From assembly GCF_009707515.1 (NCBI RefSeq), contig NZ_WLYI01000025.1, forward strand, positions 35,265-99,264: a stretch of 64,000 nt of DNA, written 5' to 3'. Below the pieces are notes generated by a model. It did not search any database and was not told where the DNA came from. It saw only the letters and a list, made by a program, of their open reading frames with translations. Positions 32,780 through 41,699 of this stretch are shown here, one piece after another (the first letter of the stretch is position 1; every line of letters begins with the position of its first letter). A program made the translations under genes and the position numbers. Source of the DNA: Pseudomonas karstica (GTDB lineage Bacteria; Pseudomonadota; Gammaproteobacteria; Pseudomonadales; Pseudomonadaceae).

Positions 32780-34108
32780 TCAGCGCAACATGCCGCTGCC
32801 GTAACCCTTCAGGTTGGCTTTCTTCATCAGGGATTCGTACTGGTGCGAAACGAGGTGCGATTGTACTTGGGACATGAAGTCCATCACAACCACGACCACG
32901 ATCAGCAACGAGGTCCCGCCAAGGTAGAACGGAACGTTTGCTGCAACCACCAGGAACTGGGGAAGCAGGCACACGGCCGTCATATATAGAGCACCGAACA
33001 GAGTCAAGCGAGTCAAAACGCCATCAATATAGCGTGCCGACTGCTCACCTGGACGGATACCCGGAATAAAGGCACCGGACTTCTTCAGGTTTTCCGCTAC
33101 GTCTTTCGGATTGAACATCAACGCCGTATAGAAGAAGCAGAAGAAAATAATCCCTGCACTAAACAGCAGAATATTCAACGGCTGACCAGGAGCGATCGAC
33201 TGCGAGAGGTCCTGCAACCAGCCTAGACCATCAGACTGACCGAACCAGGCACCCAACGAAGCCGGGAACAGCAAAATGCTGCTTGCGAAAATAGCCGGAA
33301 TAACACCAGCCATGTTCACTTTCAGCGGCAAGTGGCTAGTCTGCGCAGCAAAAACCTTACGGCCCTGCTGACGCTTGGCGTAGTGAACAGCAATACGACG
33401 CTGACCACGCTCAATGAACACCACAAAACCGATAATCGCTACTGCCAGCAAACCGATGGCAATCAGAGCGAGGATATTGATATCACCCTGACGTGCAGAC
33501 TCGAAAGACTGCCCGATTGCCCTCGGAAGACCGGCGACGATACCTGCGAAAATCAACATCGAGATACCGTTGCCAACTCCGCGCTCAGTAATCTGCTCAC
33601 CCAGCCACATCATGAACATCGCGCCAGCCACAAACGTGGATACCGCAACGAAATGGAAGCCAAAGTCACCAGTGAACGCTACGCCCTGCCCTGCCAGGCC
33701 AATGGACATACCAATGGCCTGGACAAGAGCAAGAGCGACAGTGAGGTAGCGGGTGTACTGGCTAATCTTGCGACGACCAGCTTCACCTTCCTTCTTCAAC
33801 TGCTCCAGCTGCGGGCTCACGGCGGTCATCAGCTGCATGATGATCGATGCCGAGATATACGGCATGATCCCCAGTGCAAAGATGCTCATCCGCTCCAGCG
33901 CGCCGCCGGAAAACATGTTGAACAAGCTAAGAATGGTCCCCTCATTCTGTCGAAACAGGTCTGCGAGTCGGTCCGGGTTGATACCTGGAACCGGGATGTG
34001 TGCGCCTATTCGGTAGACGATAATCGCCAGGAACAGAAAACGCAGACGAGCCCAAAGTTCAGACATACCGCCTTTGCCGAGCGCTGAGAGAGCACCTTGC
34101 TTAGCCAT
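32780..34108 (-). CDS. secY: Protein translocase subunit SecY
   Basis: A 442-residue, ten-helix core of the Sec channel. It starts MAKQGALSALGKGGMSELWARL; typical blocks are GIMPYISASIIMQL, GQRRIAVHYAKRQQGRK in the ribosome/SecA-binding loop, and MFNPKDVAENLKKSGAFIPG. It pairs with SecE (59506) and SecG. It begins on the base next to the rplO stop codon, as usual for the spc operon. Confidence 0.99.
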   Translation of the reverse strand: MAKQGALSALGKGGMSELWARLRFLFLAIIVYRIGAHIPVPGINPDRLADLFRQNEGTILSLFNMFSGGALERMSIFALGIMPYISASIIMQLMTAVSPQLEQLKKEGEAGRRKISQYTRYLTVALALVQAIGMSIGLAGQGVAFTGDFGFHFVAVSTFVAGAMFMMWLGEQITERGVGNGISMLIFAGIVAGLPRAIGQSFESARQGDINILALIAIGLLAVAIIGFVVFIERGQRRIAVHYAKRQQGRKVFAAQTSHLPLKVNMAGVIPAIFASSILLFPASLGAWFGQSDGLGWLQDLSQSIAPGQPLNILLFSAGIIFFCFFYTALMFNPKDVAENLKKSGAFIPGIRPGEQSARYIDGVLTRLTLFGALYMTAVCLLPQFLVVAANVPFYLGGTSLLIVVVVVMDFMSQVQSHLVSHQYESLMKKANLKGYGSGMLR

Positions 34109-34546
34109 TTATTCCTCGAACTTGCCGCCAGCTGCTTCGATAGCCGAACGCGCACCTTTGGTGGCGCCGATTCCCTTGCCGATAGTGACAGCGCGAGTCA
34201 CTTCACCGGACAGCATGATTTTCACACGCTGTACGTTGACGTTGATCACGTTGGCATCTTTCAGGGTCTGCACGGTAACGATGTCGCCTTCCACTTTAGC
34301 CAGCTCGGACAAACGCACTTCTGCGCGATCCATGGCCTTCAGGGAAACGAAACCGAACTTCGGCAGACGACGATGCAGCGGCTGTTGACCGCCTTCAAAG
34401 CCTGGAGCGATGGTGCCACCGGAGCGGGAAGACTGACCTTTGTGGCCACGGCCACCGGTCTTGCCCAAACCACTACCGATACCACGGCCCGGACGATGCT
34501 TTTCGCGACGGGAACCCGGCGCTGGACTCAGATCATTGAGTTTCAT
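34109..34546 (-). CDS. rplO: 50S ribosomal protein L15
   Basis: A 145-residue L15 (MKLNDLSPAPGSRREKHRPG) with the Gly-rich N-terminal arm GRGIGSGLGKTGGRGHKGQ that enters 23S rRNA. It lies 3 bases after rpmD and directly abuts secY. Confidence 0.99.
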   Translation of the reverse strand: MKLNDLSPAPGSRREKHRPGRGIGSGLGKTGGRGHKGQSSRSGGTIAPGFEGGQQPLHRRLPKFGFVSLKAMDRAEVRLSELAKVEGDIVTVQTLKDANVINVNVQRVKIMLSGEVTRAVTIGKGIGATKGARSAIEAAGGKFEE

Positions 34547-34549
34547 CGA

Positions 34550-34726
34550 TTAACCCTCGACACGCAGCATGTAGTAAGCCTTGTTGATCATCCCGCGATT
34601 CTCGGGAGTATCAACTACTTCTACAGTGTGACCGATGCGACGCAGACCCAAGCCCTTAACGCACAATTTGTGGTTAGGGATGCGGCCGGTCATGCTTTTG
34701 ATCAGCGTTACTTTAACGGTAGCCAT
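34550..34726 (-). CDS. rpmD: 50S ribosomal protein L30
   Basis: A 58-residue L30: MATVKVTLIKSMTGRIPNHK and then GLGLRRIGHTVEVVDTPENR. It lies between rpsE and rplO with gaps of 2 and 3 bases, the standard spc order. Confidence 0.97.
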   Translation of the reverse strand: MATVKVTLIKSMTGRIPNHKLCVKGLGLRRIGHTVEVVDTPENRGMINKAYYMLRVEG

Positions 34727-34728
34727 GA

Positions 34729-35229
34729 TCAGAAGATCTCCTTGACGCTTTTGCCACGCTTGGCGGCAATGGATTCAGGAGACTGCATAGCCTTCAAACC
34801 TTTAAAAGTGGCGTGAACCACGTTTACCGGGTTAGTCGAGCCGTAGCACTTGGCCAGAACGTTCTGAACGCCAGCAACTTCGAGGACAGCACGCATAGCG
34901 CCGCCAGCGATGATACCGGTACCTTCAGAAGCAGGCTGCATGTACACCTTCGAAGCGCCATGGGCGGACTTCATTGCGTACTGCAGAGTGGTACCGTTCA
35001 GATCAACTTGGATCATGTTGCGACGAGCAGCTTCCATTGCCTTCTGGATCGCGGCAGGCACTTCACGTGACTTACCACGGCCGAAGCCAACACGCCCTTT
35101 ACCATCACCCACCACGGTCAACGCGGTGAAAGTGAAGATACGGCCGCCTTTAACGGTTTTGGCTACGCGGTTAACTTGAACCAGCTTCTCAATGTAGCCT
35201 TCGTCGCGCTTTTGGTCGTTATTTGACAT
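34729..35229 (-). CDS. rpsE: 30S ribosomal protein S5
   Basis: A 166-residue S5 with the dsRNA-binding-like N-terminal domain (EGYIEKLVQVNRVAKTVKGG) and the C-terminal domain with GIIAGGAMRAVLEVAGVQNV. It helps keep decoding accurate. The spectinomycin loop VNRVAKTVKGG looks wild type. Confidence 0.99.
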   Translation of the reverse strand: MSNNDQKRDEGYIEKLVQVNRVAKTVKGGRIFTFTALTVVGDGKGRVGFGRGKSREVPAAIQKAMEAARRNMIQVDLNGTTLQYAMKSAHGASKVYMQPASEGTGIIAGGAMRAVLEVAGVQNVLAKCYGSTNPVNVVHATFKGLKAMQSPESIAAKRGKSVKEIF

Positions 35230-35232
35230 AAC

Positions 35233-35583
35233 TTAGAACTCCAGCCCAGCTTCACGAGCAGCATCAGCCAGCGCCTTGACGCGACCGTGGTACTTGAAGC
35301 CAGAGCGGTCGAAAGCCACCTGCGAGACGCCAGCGGCTTTAGCACGCGTAGCGACCAGCTGGCCAACCTTAGTGGCCGCGTCGATGTTGCCAGTGGCAGC
35401 ATCACGCAGTTCTTTATCCAAAGTCGAGGCGCTTGCCAGGACTTTGTTGCCGTCGGCCGAGATGACCTGGGCGTAGATGTGCTGCGACGAGCGGAACACG
35501 CAGAGACGCACGACTTCGAGTTCGTGCATTTTCAGGCGTGCTTTGCGAGCGCGACGCAGTCGAGTAACTTTTTTGTCGGTCAT
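35233..35583 (-). CDS. rplR: 50S ribosomal protein L18
   Basis: A 116-residue L18 (MTDKKVTRLRRARKARLKMH) that, with L5, attaches 5S rRNA to the 50S subunit. The C-terminal FDRSGFKYHGRVKALADAAR block is present. Three bases separate it from rpsE. Confidence 0.99.
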   Translation of the reverse strand: MTDKKVTRLRRARKARLKMHELEVVRLCVFRSSQHIYAQVISADGNKVLASASTLDKELRDAATGNIDAATKVGQLVATRAKAAGVSQVAFDRSGFKYHGRVKALADAAREAGLEF

Positions 35584-35593
35584 TTGCTATGCC

Positions 35594-36127
35594 CTACTTC
35601 TTCTTGGCTTCTTTACGACGGACGACTTCGTCCGCGTAGCGCACACCTTTGCCTTTGTACGGCTCTGGTGGACGGAAGTCGCGGATCTCAGCAGCCACCT
35701 GACCTACCAGTTGCTTATCGATACCCTTGATCAGGATATCGGTCTGGCTTGGGGTCTCAGCGGTGATGCCTTCCGGCAGTTCGTAATCCACTGGGTGCGA
35801 GAAGCCAAGGGCCAGGTTCAGCACCGTGCCTTTTGCTTGCGCTTTGTAACCAACACCGACCAGCTGGAGCTTACGCTCGAAGCCTTGGCTTACGCCCTGG
35901 ACCATGTTGTTTACCAACGCACGAGTGGTACCGGCCATTGCGCGAGTTTGTTGATCGCCATTGCGAGCAGCGAAACGCAGCTCACCAGCTTCTTCAACGA
36001 TCTCAACGGACGAATGGATGTTCAGTTCCAGAGTGCCCTTGGCACCCTTCACCGAAAGCTGTTGGCCTGCGAATTTGACTTCGACACCGGCTGGCAGCTT
36101 AACGGGGTTCTTAGCGACGCGTGACAT
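35594..36127 (-). CDS. rplF: 50S ribosomal protein L6
   Basis: A 177-residue L6 (MSRVAKNPVKLPAGVEVKFA) with its two repeated domains and the C-terminal signature PEPYKGKGVRYADEVVRRKE. It lies near the factor-binding site of the 50S subunit. 12 bases after rpsH. Confidence 0.99.
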   Translation of the reverse strand: MSRVAKNPVKLPAGVEVKFAGQQLSVKGAKGTLELNIHSSVEIVEEAGELRFAARNGDQQTRAMAGTTRALVNNMVQGVSQGFERKLQLVGVGYKAQAKGTVLNLALGFSHPVDYELPEGITAETPSQTDILIKGIDKQLVGQVAAEIRDFRPPEPYKGKGVRYADEVVRRKEAKKK

Positions 36128-36139
36128 GCTTATCCCCCC

Positions 36140-36532
36140 TTAGAACACTGTGCAAAGAACTTCGCCGCCGACACCGGCAGCGCGCGCAGCACGATCCGTC
36201 ATCACACCTTTGTTGGTGGAGACGATAGACACACCGAGACCGCCACGAACTTTCGGCAGATCTTCGACGGACTTGTACTGACGCAGGCCTGGACGGCTAA
36301 CGCGCTTCACTTCCTCGATGACCGGACGGCCTTCGAAGTACTTCAGCTCGATGGACAGCAGAGGTTTGATTTCGCTGCTGATCTGATAACCCGCAATGTA
36401 GCCTTCGTCTTTCAGGACTTTGGCAACAGCTACCTTCAACGTGGAAGATGGCATGCTTACGACGGACTTTTCAGCCATCTGGGCATTACGGATACGAGTT
36501 AGCATGTCCGCTAACGGGTCCTGCATACTCAT
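36140..36532 (-). CDS. rpsH: 30S ribosomal protein S8
   Basis: A 130-residue S8 (MSMQDPLADMLTRIRNAQMA) ending with GVSIVSTNKGVMTDRAARAA, a central 16S rRNA assembly protein. In E. coli S8 represses the spc operon near rplE. TAGGAG lies before the start. Unusually it is 209 bases from rpsN, with several hairpins between them. Confidence 0.99.
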   Translation of the reverse strand: MSMQDPLADMLTRIRNAQMAEKSVVSMPSSTLKVAVAKVLKDEGYIAGYQISSEIKPLLSIELKYFEGRPVIEEVKRVSRPGLRQYKSVEDLPKVRGGLGVSIVSTNKGVMTDRAARAAGVGGEVLCTVF

Positions 36533-36552
36533 GGGCTAGACGCTCCTAATAC

Positions 36553-36678
36553 AAAAAAATTAGCCTTGCGGCTACTACGTGTCGCCGAGAATCTCCGAGG
36601 ATAGAAAACACGGGCTCAGGCGAGCCGCGTATTTTAGACACACTGCAGAAATGAAACAAGCCCCAAAAGGGGCTTGTT
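36553..36678 (-). promoter_or_regulatory. Hairpin cluster in the rpsN-rpsH gap (putative attenuator region)
   Basis: Three stems lie in the 209-base gap, given in - strand order. (1) 36678-36655: a perfect 10-bp stem AACAAGCCCC / GGGGCTTGTT with a TTTT loop. (2) 36626-36613: GGCTC / GAGCC. (3) 36574-36561: TAGCC-GCAA-GGCTA with a GNRA loop, then A and seven T residues (36559-36553) just before the rpsH ribosome site. Stem 3 has the form of a small intrinsic terminator and stem 1 is a strong barrier. Other gaps in this operon are under 25 bases. Regulation of rpsH and downstream genes by attenuation, or RNA processing, is inferred. Confidence 0.55.
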
Positions 36679-36741
36679 CCAGATTCTAGGCCACCGGTGG
36701 TCAGTATCTTGCGATCCTGGCCACCTGGACTTCGAAAGTAC

Positions 36742-37047
36742 TTACCAGCTGGCTTTAACCAGACCCGGTACGTCACCACGCATTGCCGCTTCACGCAACT
36801 TGTTACGGCCGAGGCCGAACTTGCGGTAAACGCCGTGTGGACGACCGGTCAGGCGGCAGCGGTTACGCATGCGCGAAGCGCTTGCATCACGTGGCTGCTT
36901 CTGCAGGGCAACTGTAGCTTCCCAACGTGCTTCTGGACTTGCGTTCAGATCAACGATGATAGCTTTCAGTGCTGCACGCTTCTTGGCGTACTTGGCAACC
37001 GTGAGCTGACGTTTCAGCTCGCGGTTTTTCATGCTCATCTTGGCCAT
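36742..37047 (-). CDS. rpsN: 30S ribosomal protein S14 (zinc-free long form)
   Basis: A 101-residue S14 (MAKMSMKNRELKRQLTVAKY), the long form without CxxC zinc pairs (RNRCRLTGRPHGVYRKFGLG). Since it needs no zinc it is the constant housekeeping form. ATG 37047 is the family start; the frame is open to 37113, inside rplE. Confidence 0.98.
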   Translation of the reverse strand: MAKMSMKNRELKRQLTVAKYAKKRAALKAIIVDLNASPEARWEATVALQKQPRDASASRMRNRCRLTGRPHGVYRKFGLGRNKLREAAMRGDVPGLVKASW

Positions 37048-37060
37048 GGTCCTACTCCAA

Positions 37061-37600
37061 TCAGTTGCGGAACGGGAATTTGAACGCACGCAGCAGAGCG
37101 CGGCCTTCATCATCGTTCTTGGCAGTGGTGGTCAGGGTGATGTCCAGACCGCGGAGAGCATCGATCTTGTCGTAGTCGATTTCCGGGAAGATGATCTGCT
37201 CTTTCACGCCCATGCTGTAGTTACCACGACCATCGAAGGACTTGGCATTCAGGCCGCGGAAGTCGCGAACCCGAGGCAGGGAGATCGACAGCAGACGATC
37301 CAGGAATTCGTACATACGCTCACGGCGCAGAGTCACTTTGACGCCGATCGGCCAACCTTCACGGACTTTAAAGCCAGCGATGGATTTCCGAGCGTAAGTC
37401 ACAACGACTTTTTGACCGGTGATCTTTTCCAGGTCAGCAACAGCGTGCTCGATGACTTTTTTGTCGCCGATCGCTTCGCCCAGACCCATGTTCAGGGTGA
37501 TTTTGGTAACGCGCGGAACTTCCATCACGTTCGAAAGCTTAAGTTCTTCCTTAAGTTTCGGTGCGATTTCCTTCCGGTAAATCTCTTTTAGTCGTGCCAT
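37061..37600 (-). CDS. rplE: 50S ribosomal protein L5
   Basis: A 179-residue L5 (MARLKEIYRKEIAPKLKEEL, then ITLNMGLGEAIGDKKVIEHA) that binds 5S rRNA and contacts the P-site tRNA. 20 bases after rplX; this junction is the S8 target in E. coli. Confidence 0.99.
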   Translation of the reverse strand: MARLKEIYRKEIAPKLKEELKLSNVMEVPRVTKITLNMGLGEAIGDKKVIEHAVADLEKITGQKVVVTYARKSIAGFKVREGWPIGVKVTLRRERMYEFLDRLLSISLPRVRDFRGLNAKSFDGRGNYSMGVKEQIIFPEIDYDKIDALRGLDITLTTTAKNDDEGRALLRAFKFPFRN

Positions 37601-37620
37601 GGTCTTCTACCTAGCAGTGT

Positions 37621-37935
37621 TCAAGCATCAACCGCTTTTTGGGTCGACTTGAAGACACGAATTTTCTTACCGTCTTCTACTTTGAAACCAACGCGGTCAG
37701 CCTTGTTGGTTTCGCCGTTGAAGATGGCGACGTTAGAAGCGTGCAGTGGCGCTTCTTTCTCGACGATACCGCCTTGTACGCCCGACATCGGGTTAGGCTT
37801 GGTATGACGCTTGACCAGGTTCAGACCACCAACAACCAGACGGTCGTCAGCGAGAACCTTCAGCACCTTACCGCGCTTACCTTTGTCTTTGCCGGCGATC
37901 ACGATGATCTCGTCGTCACGACGAATCTTTTGCAT
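37621..37935 (-). CDS. rplX: 50S ribosomal protein L24
   Basis: A 104-residue L24 (MQKIRRDDEIIVIAGKDKGK, then RGKVLKVLADDRLVVGGLN) with the KOW motif. One of the two proteins that start 50S assembly. 11 bases after rplN. Confidence 0.99.
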   Translation of the reverse strand: MQKIRRDDEIIVIAGKDKGKRGKVLKVLADDRLVVGGLNLVKRHTKPNPMSGVQGGIVEKEAPLHASNVAIFNGETNKADRVGFKVEDGKKIRVFKSTQKAVDA

Positions 37936-37946
37936 GTCGGATCTCC

Positions 37947-38315
37947 TTACAGCACTTCTGGGGCGAGCGAGACGATCTTCATGAACTTCTCATTACGAAG
38001 TTCACGGGTCACTGGCCCAAAGATACGGGTGCCGATCGGCTCTTGCTTGTTGTTCAGAAGAACAGCAGCGTTGCCATCAAAGCGGATAATAGAACCATCT
38101 GCACGGCGAACGCCGTGACGAGTGCGGACTACAACAGCAGTCATCACTTGGCCTTTTTTCACCTTACCGCGAGGAATTGCTTCCTTCACGGTAACTTTGA
38201 TGATGTCACCGATACCAGCGTAACGACGATGGGAGCCACCCAGCACCTTGATGCACATAACGCGGCGTGCACCGCTGTTATCGGCCACATCGAGCATGGA
38301 TTGAGTCTGAATCAT
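37947..38315 (-). CDS. rplN: 50S ribosomal protein L14
   Basis: A 122-residue L14 (MIQTQSMLDVADNSGARRVM, ending FMKIVSLAPEVL) at the subunit interface. It is the first gene of the spc operon, 23 bases after rpsQ; no separate promoter is evident, so S10-spc read-through is likely. Confidence 0.99.
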   Translation of the reverse strand: MIQTQSMLDVADNSGARRVMCIKVLGGSHRRYAGIGDIIKVTVKEAIPRGKVKKGQVMTAVVVRTRHGVRRADGSIIRFDGNAAVLLNNKQEPIGTRIFGPVTRELRNEKFMKIVSLAPEVL

Positions 38316-38338
38316 ATAATTTCTCCGACCCCTAGTCC

Positions 38339-38605
38339 TTAGACTTCCACAGCGCGTTCGAGAACATCAACCAGTGCCCAAGACTTAGTCTTGGCCAGGG
38401 GACGAGTTTCACGAATAGTGACTTTGTCGCCGATGTGGCACTGATTGGTTTCGTCGTGCGCGTGCAGCTTAGTCGAACGCTTAACATATTTACCGTAGAT
38501 CGGGTGCTTAACGCGGCGCTCGATCAGAACGGTGATGGTTTTGTCCATCTTGTCGCTGACAACACGGCCAGTCAGCGTACGGACAGTTTTTTCGGCTTCA
38601 GCCAT
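38339..38605 (-). CDS. rpsQ: 30S ribosomal protein S17
   Basis: An 88-residue S17 (MAEAEKTVRTLTGRVVSDKM, OB fold; HDETNQCHIGDKVTIRETRP). ATG 38605 is chosen over the in-frame ATG at 38611, which overlaps the end of rpmC. Last gene of the S10 operon. Confidence 0.98.
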   Translation of the reverse strand: MAEAEKTVRTLTGRVVSDKMDKTITVLIERRVKHPIYGKYVKRSTKLHAHDETNQCHIGDKVTIRETRPLAKTKSWALVDVLERAVEV

Positions 38606-38607
38606 GA

Positions 38608-38799
38608 TCACTTACCTGCCTGCTGGTTGAGCACAGTTTTCACGCGAGCGATGTCACGCTTAACTTGCGAGAGCAGATGAGACTGCCCCAACTGGCCAGT
38701 TGCTTTCTGCATACGCAGATTGAACTGGTCGCGCAGCAGGCCGAGCAGTTGCTCGTTCAGCTGCTGTGCGGATTTTTCACGAAGTTCATTCGCTTTCAT
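38608..38799 (-). CDS. rpmC: 50S ribosomal protein L29
   Basis: A 63-residue helical hairpin protein ([20 protein letters not shown]) at the tunnel exit near the SRP and trigger factor site. Its ATG overlaps the rplP stop codon (TGATG), which couples their translation. Confidence 0.97.
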
Positions 38800-39212
38800 C
38801 ACATCACCGTCCGTTTAACAAAGGAGGTGGCGAGCGGCAGCTTTGCAGCAGCCAGGGCGAAAGCCTCACGCGCCAGCTCTTCAGAAACACCCTCGATTTC
38901 ATACAGGACTTTGCCTGGCTGAATCTGGGCAACCCAGTACTCCACGTTACCCTTACCTTTACCCATCCGAACTTCGAGTGGCTTCTTGGTTACAGGCTTG
39001 TCCGGGAATACACGGATCCAGATCTTGCCGCCACGTTTAACGTGACGGGTCAGTGCACGACGCGCTGACTCGATCTGACGAGCGGTGAGACGACCACGAG
39101 CTACAGACTTCAGCGCGAACTCGCCGAAGCTGACTTTGCTACCGCGCTGAGCCAGACCACGGTTGTGGCCTGTCATCTGCTTGCGGAACTTCGTACGCTT
39201 TGGTTGCAACAT
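38799..39212 (-). CDS. rplP: 50S ribosomal protein L16
   Basis: A 137-residue L16 ([20 protein letters not shown]) with [24 protein letters not shown] core and the [19 protein letters not shown] loop that reaches the A-site tRNA. 12 bases after rpsC. Confidence 0.99.
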
Positions 39213-39224
39213 TTGGCGTACCCC

Positions 39225-39911
39225 TTACTTAGCAGCTTTTTTACGAGGCGCTGGTGCTTGTGGCTTCAGTTCTTCTTGGCGACCACCAATTACTTCGCCT
39301 TTGAAGATCCAAACCTTTACACCGATCACACCGTAAGTGGTGTGAGCTTCGTAGTTGGCATAGTCGATGTCGGCACGCAGGGTGTGCAATGGCACACGAC
39401 CTTCGCGATACCATTCAGTACGTGCGATTTCAGCACCGCCGAGACGACCGCTCACTTGGATTTTGATGCCTTTGGCACCAATGCGCATGGCGTTCTGTAC
39501 TGCGCGCTTCATAGCGCGACGGAACATTACGCGACGCTCCAGCTGCTGAGCTACGCTCTGCGCAACCAGCATACCGTCGAGCTCCGGCTTACGGATCTCT
39601 TCGATATTGATGTGCACAGGCACACCCATTTGCTTGGTCAGGTCCTGACGCAGTTTCTCAACATCTTCACCTTTCTTCCCGATAACGATACCTGGACGAG
39701 CGGTGTGGATGGTGATACGTGCAGTTTGGGCCGGACGATGGATATCGATACGGCTTACGGACGCGCTTTTTAGTTTGTCTTGGAGATACTCGCGCACCTT
39801 CAGATCAGCGAACAAATAGTCCGCATAAGTCCGACCGTCTGCGTACCAGACGGAGGTGTGCTCCTTGACGATTCCCAGGCGAATGCCAATGGGATGTACT
39901 TTCTGACCCAT
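39225..39911 (-). CDS. rpsC: 30S ribosomal protein S3
   Basis: A 228-residue S3 ([20 protein letters not shown]) with the KH domain loop [18 protein letters not shown], lining the mRNA entry channel. ATG 39911 is the family start; the open frame continues to 39995 within rplV. Confidence 0.99.
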
Positions 39912-39924
39912 CTCTTCGACTCCG

Positions 39925-40257
39925 TTACTTGTCAGCAACCTTGACAGTGATATGGCAAGACCGCTTGACGATGCGATCAGCACGGCCTTTGGCACGCGGC
40001 ATGATACGCTTCAGCGAACGCCCTTCGTTGACGAAAACAGTGCTGACCTTCAGGTCATCAACGTCTGCGCCTTCGTTATGCTCGGCGTTGGCTACGGCCG
40101 ACTCCAGCACTTTCTTCATGATCTCGGCGGCTTTCTTACTGCTGAAAGCCAACAGGTTGAGCGCTTCGCCCACCTTCTTCCCGCGGATCTGGTCGGCGAC
40201 CAAGCGGGCTTTCTGGGCGGAGATTCGAGCGCCCGACAACTTAGCGGCTACTTCCAT
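39925..40257 (-). CDS. rplV: 50S ribosomal protein L22
   Basis: A 110-residue L22 ([20 protein letters not shown]). Its hairpin ([20 protein letters not shown]) narrows the exit tunnel and is a site of macrolide-resistance changes; it looks wild type. Confidence 0.99.
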
Positions 40258-40268
40258 TTCCTAACCCC

Positions 40269-40544
40269 TTAACGCTTGGCTTTCTTGTCTGCCACGTGCC
40301 CACGATAAGTGCGGGTACCGGCAAACTCGCCTAGTTTGTGGCCGACCATGTCTTCGTTAACGAGAACCGGGACGTGTTGGCGACCGTTGTGTACAGCGAT
40401 GGTCAAACCGACCATTTGTGGCAGGATCATCGAACGACGCGACCAGGTTTTAACTGGTTTGCGATCATTCTTTTCCGCCGCCACTTCGATCTTCTTCAGT
40501 AGGTGAAGATCAATAAAAGGACCTTTTTTCAGAGAACGTGGCAC
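40269..40544 (-). CDS. rpsS: 30S ribosomal protein S19
   Basis: A 91-residue S19 (MPRSLKKGPFIDLHLLKKIE, then VGHKLGEFAGTRTYRGHVAD) in the 30S head, next to S13. 11 bases before rplV. Confidence 0.99.
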   Translation of the reverse strand: MPRSLKKGPFIDLHLLKKIEVAAEKNDRKPVKTWSRRSMILPQMVGLTIAVHNGRQHVPVLVNEDMVGHKLGEFAGTRTYRGHVADKKAKR

Positions 40545-40560
40545 TGTCGTATCCCTCTAT

Positions 40561-41385
40561 TTACTTGCGACGACGGACGATCATTTTGTCGGTACGCTTA
40601 TTACCACGAGTCTTCGCGCCCTTAGTCGGGAAGCCCCATGGCGATACCGGATGACGACCACCAGAGGTACGACCTTCACCACCACCGTGTGGGTGGTCAA
40701 CCGGGTTCATGGCAACACCACGAACGGTTGGGCGAACGCCACGCCAGCGTTTGGCACCAGCTTTACCCAGCGAACGCAGGCTGTGCTCGGAGTTCGAGAC
40801 TTCGCCCAAGGTCGCACGGCATTCAGCCAATACTTTACGCATCTCACCAGAGCGCAGACGCAGGGTCACGTAGACACCATCACGAGCGATCAACTGAGCC
40901 GAAGCACCAGCGGAACGAGCGATTTGCGCGCCTTTACCCGGCTTCAACTCGATGCCGTGTACGGTGCTACCAACTGGAATGTTACGCAGCTGCAGAGCGT
41001 TGCCCGGCTTGATCGGCGCCAAAGCACCTGCGATCAGCTGGTCACCAGCACTCACGCCTTTAGGGGCGATAATGTAGCGACGCTCGCCATCTGCGTACAG
41101 CAGCAAAGCGATGTGAGCAGTACGGTTTGGATCGTATTCGATACGCTCGACAGTGGCAGCGATGCCATCTTTGTCGTTACGACGGAAGTCGACCAGACGA
41201 TAATGCTGCTTATGGCCACCACCGATGTGACGAGTGGTAATACGACCATTGTTGTTACGACCACCAGTCTTCGATTTCTTCTCGAGCAGCGGTGCGTGAG
41301 GAGCGCCTTTATGCAGCTCCTGGTTGACCACCTTGACCACAAAACGGCGGCCAGGGGAAGTCGGTTTGCATTTAACGATTGCCAT
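40561..41385 (-). CDS. rplB: 50S ribosomal protein L2
   Basis: A 274-residue L2 (MAIVKCKPTSPGRRFVVKVV) near the peptidyl transferase centre. The conserved loop GVAMNPVDHPHGGGEGRTSG includes the His needed for activity. 14 bases after rplW. Confidence 0.99.
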   Translation of the reverse strand: MAIVKCKPTSPGRRFVVKVVNQELHKGAPHAPLLEKKSKTGGRNNNGRITTRHIGGGHKQHYRLVDFRRNDKDGIAATVERIEYDPNRTAHIALLLYADGERRYIIAPKGVSAGDQLIAGALAPIKPGNALQLRNIPVGSTVHGIELKPGKGAQIARSAGASAQLIARDGVYVTLRLRSGEMRKVLAECRATLGEVSNSEHSLRSLGKAGAKRWRGVRPTVRGVAMNPVDHPHGGGEGRTSGGRHPVSPWGFPTKGAKTRGNKRTDKMIVRRRK

Positions 41386-41399
41386 GATGCACCCCTTCC

Positions 41400-41699
41400 T
41401 TACTCAGCACTGCTGCTGAAATCGAGATCTTGGCCTGGCTGAAGGGAGATAACCGCCTTCTTCCAGTCATTACGCTTGCCCAGACCGCGAGCAGTGCGCT
41501 TGCTCTTACCCAGAACATTCAGGGTAGTAACACGCTCTACTTTCACGCTGAACAGGCTTTCGACGGCCTTCTTGATTTCCAGCTTGGTTGCGTCAGTTGC
41601 AACCTTGAAAACGAACTGGCCTTTCTTGTCAGCCAAAACCGTAGCCTTTTCGGAAACGTGCGGGCCAAGCAGAACTTTAAATACGCGTTCCTGGTTCAT
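41400..41699 (-). CDS. rplW: 50S ribosomal protein L23
   Basis: A 99-residue L23 ([20 protein letters not shown]) at the tunnel exit, a docking site for trigger factor and SRP. Its start overlaps the rplD stop by four bases (ATGA). Confidence 0.99.
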
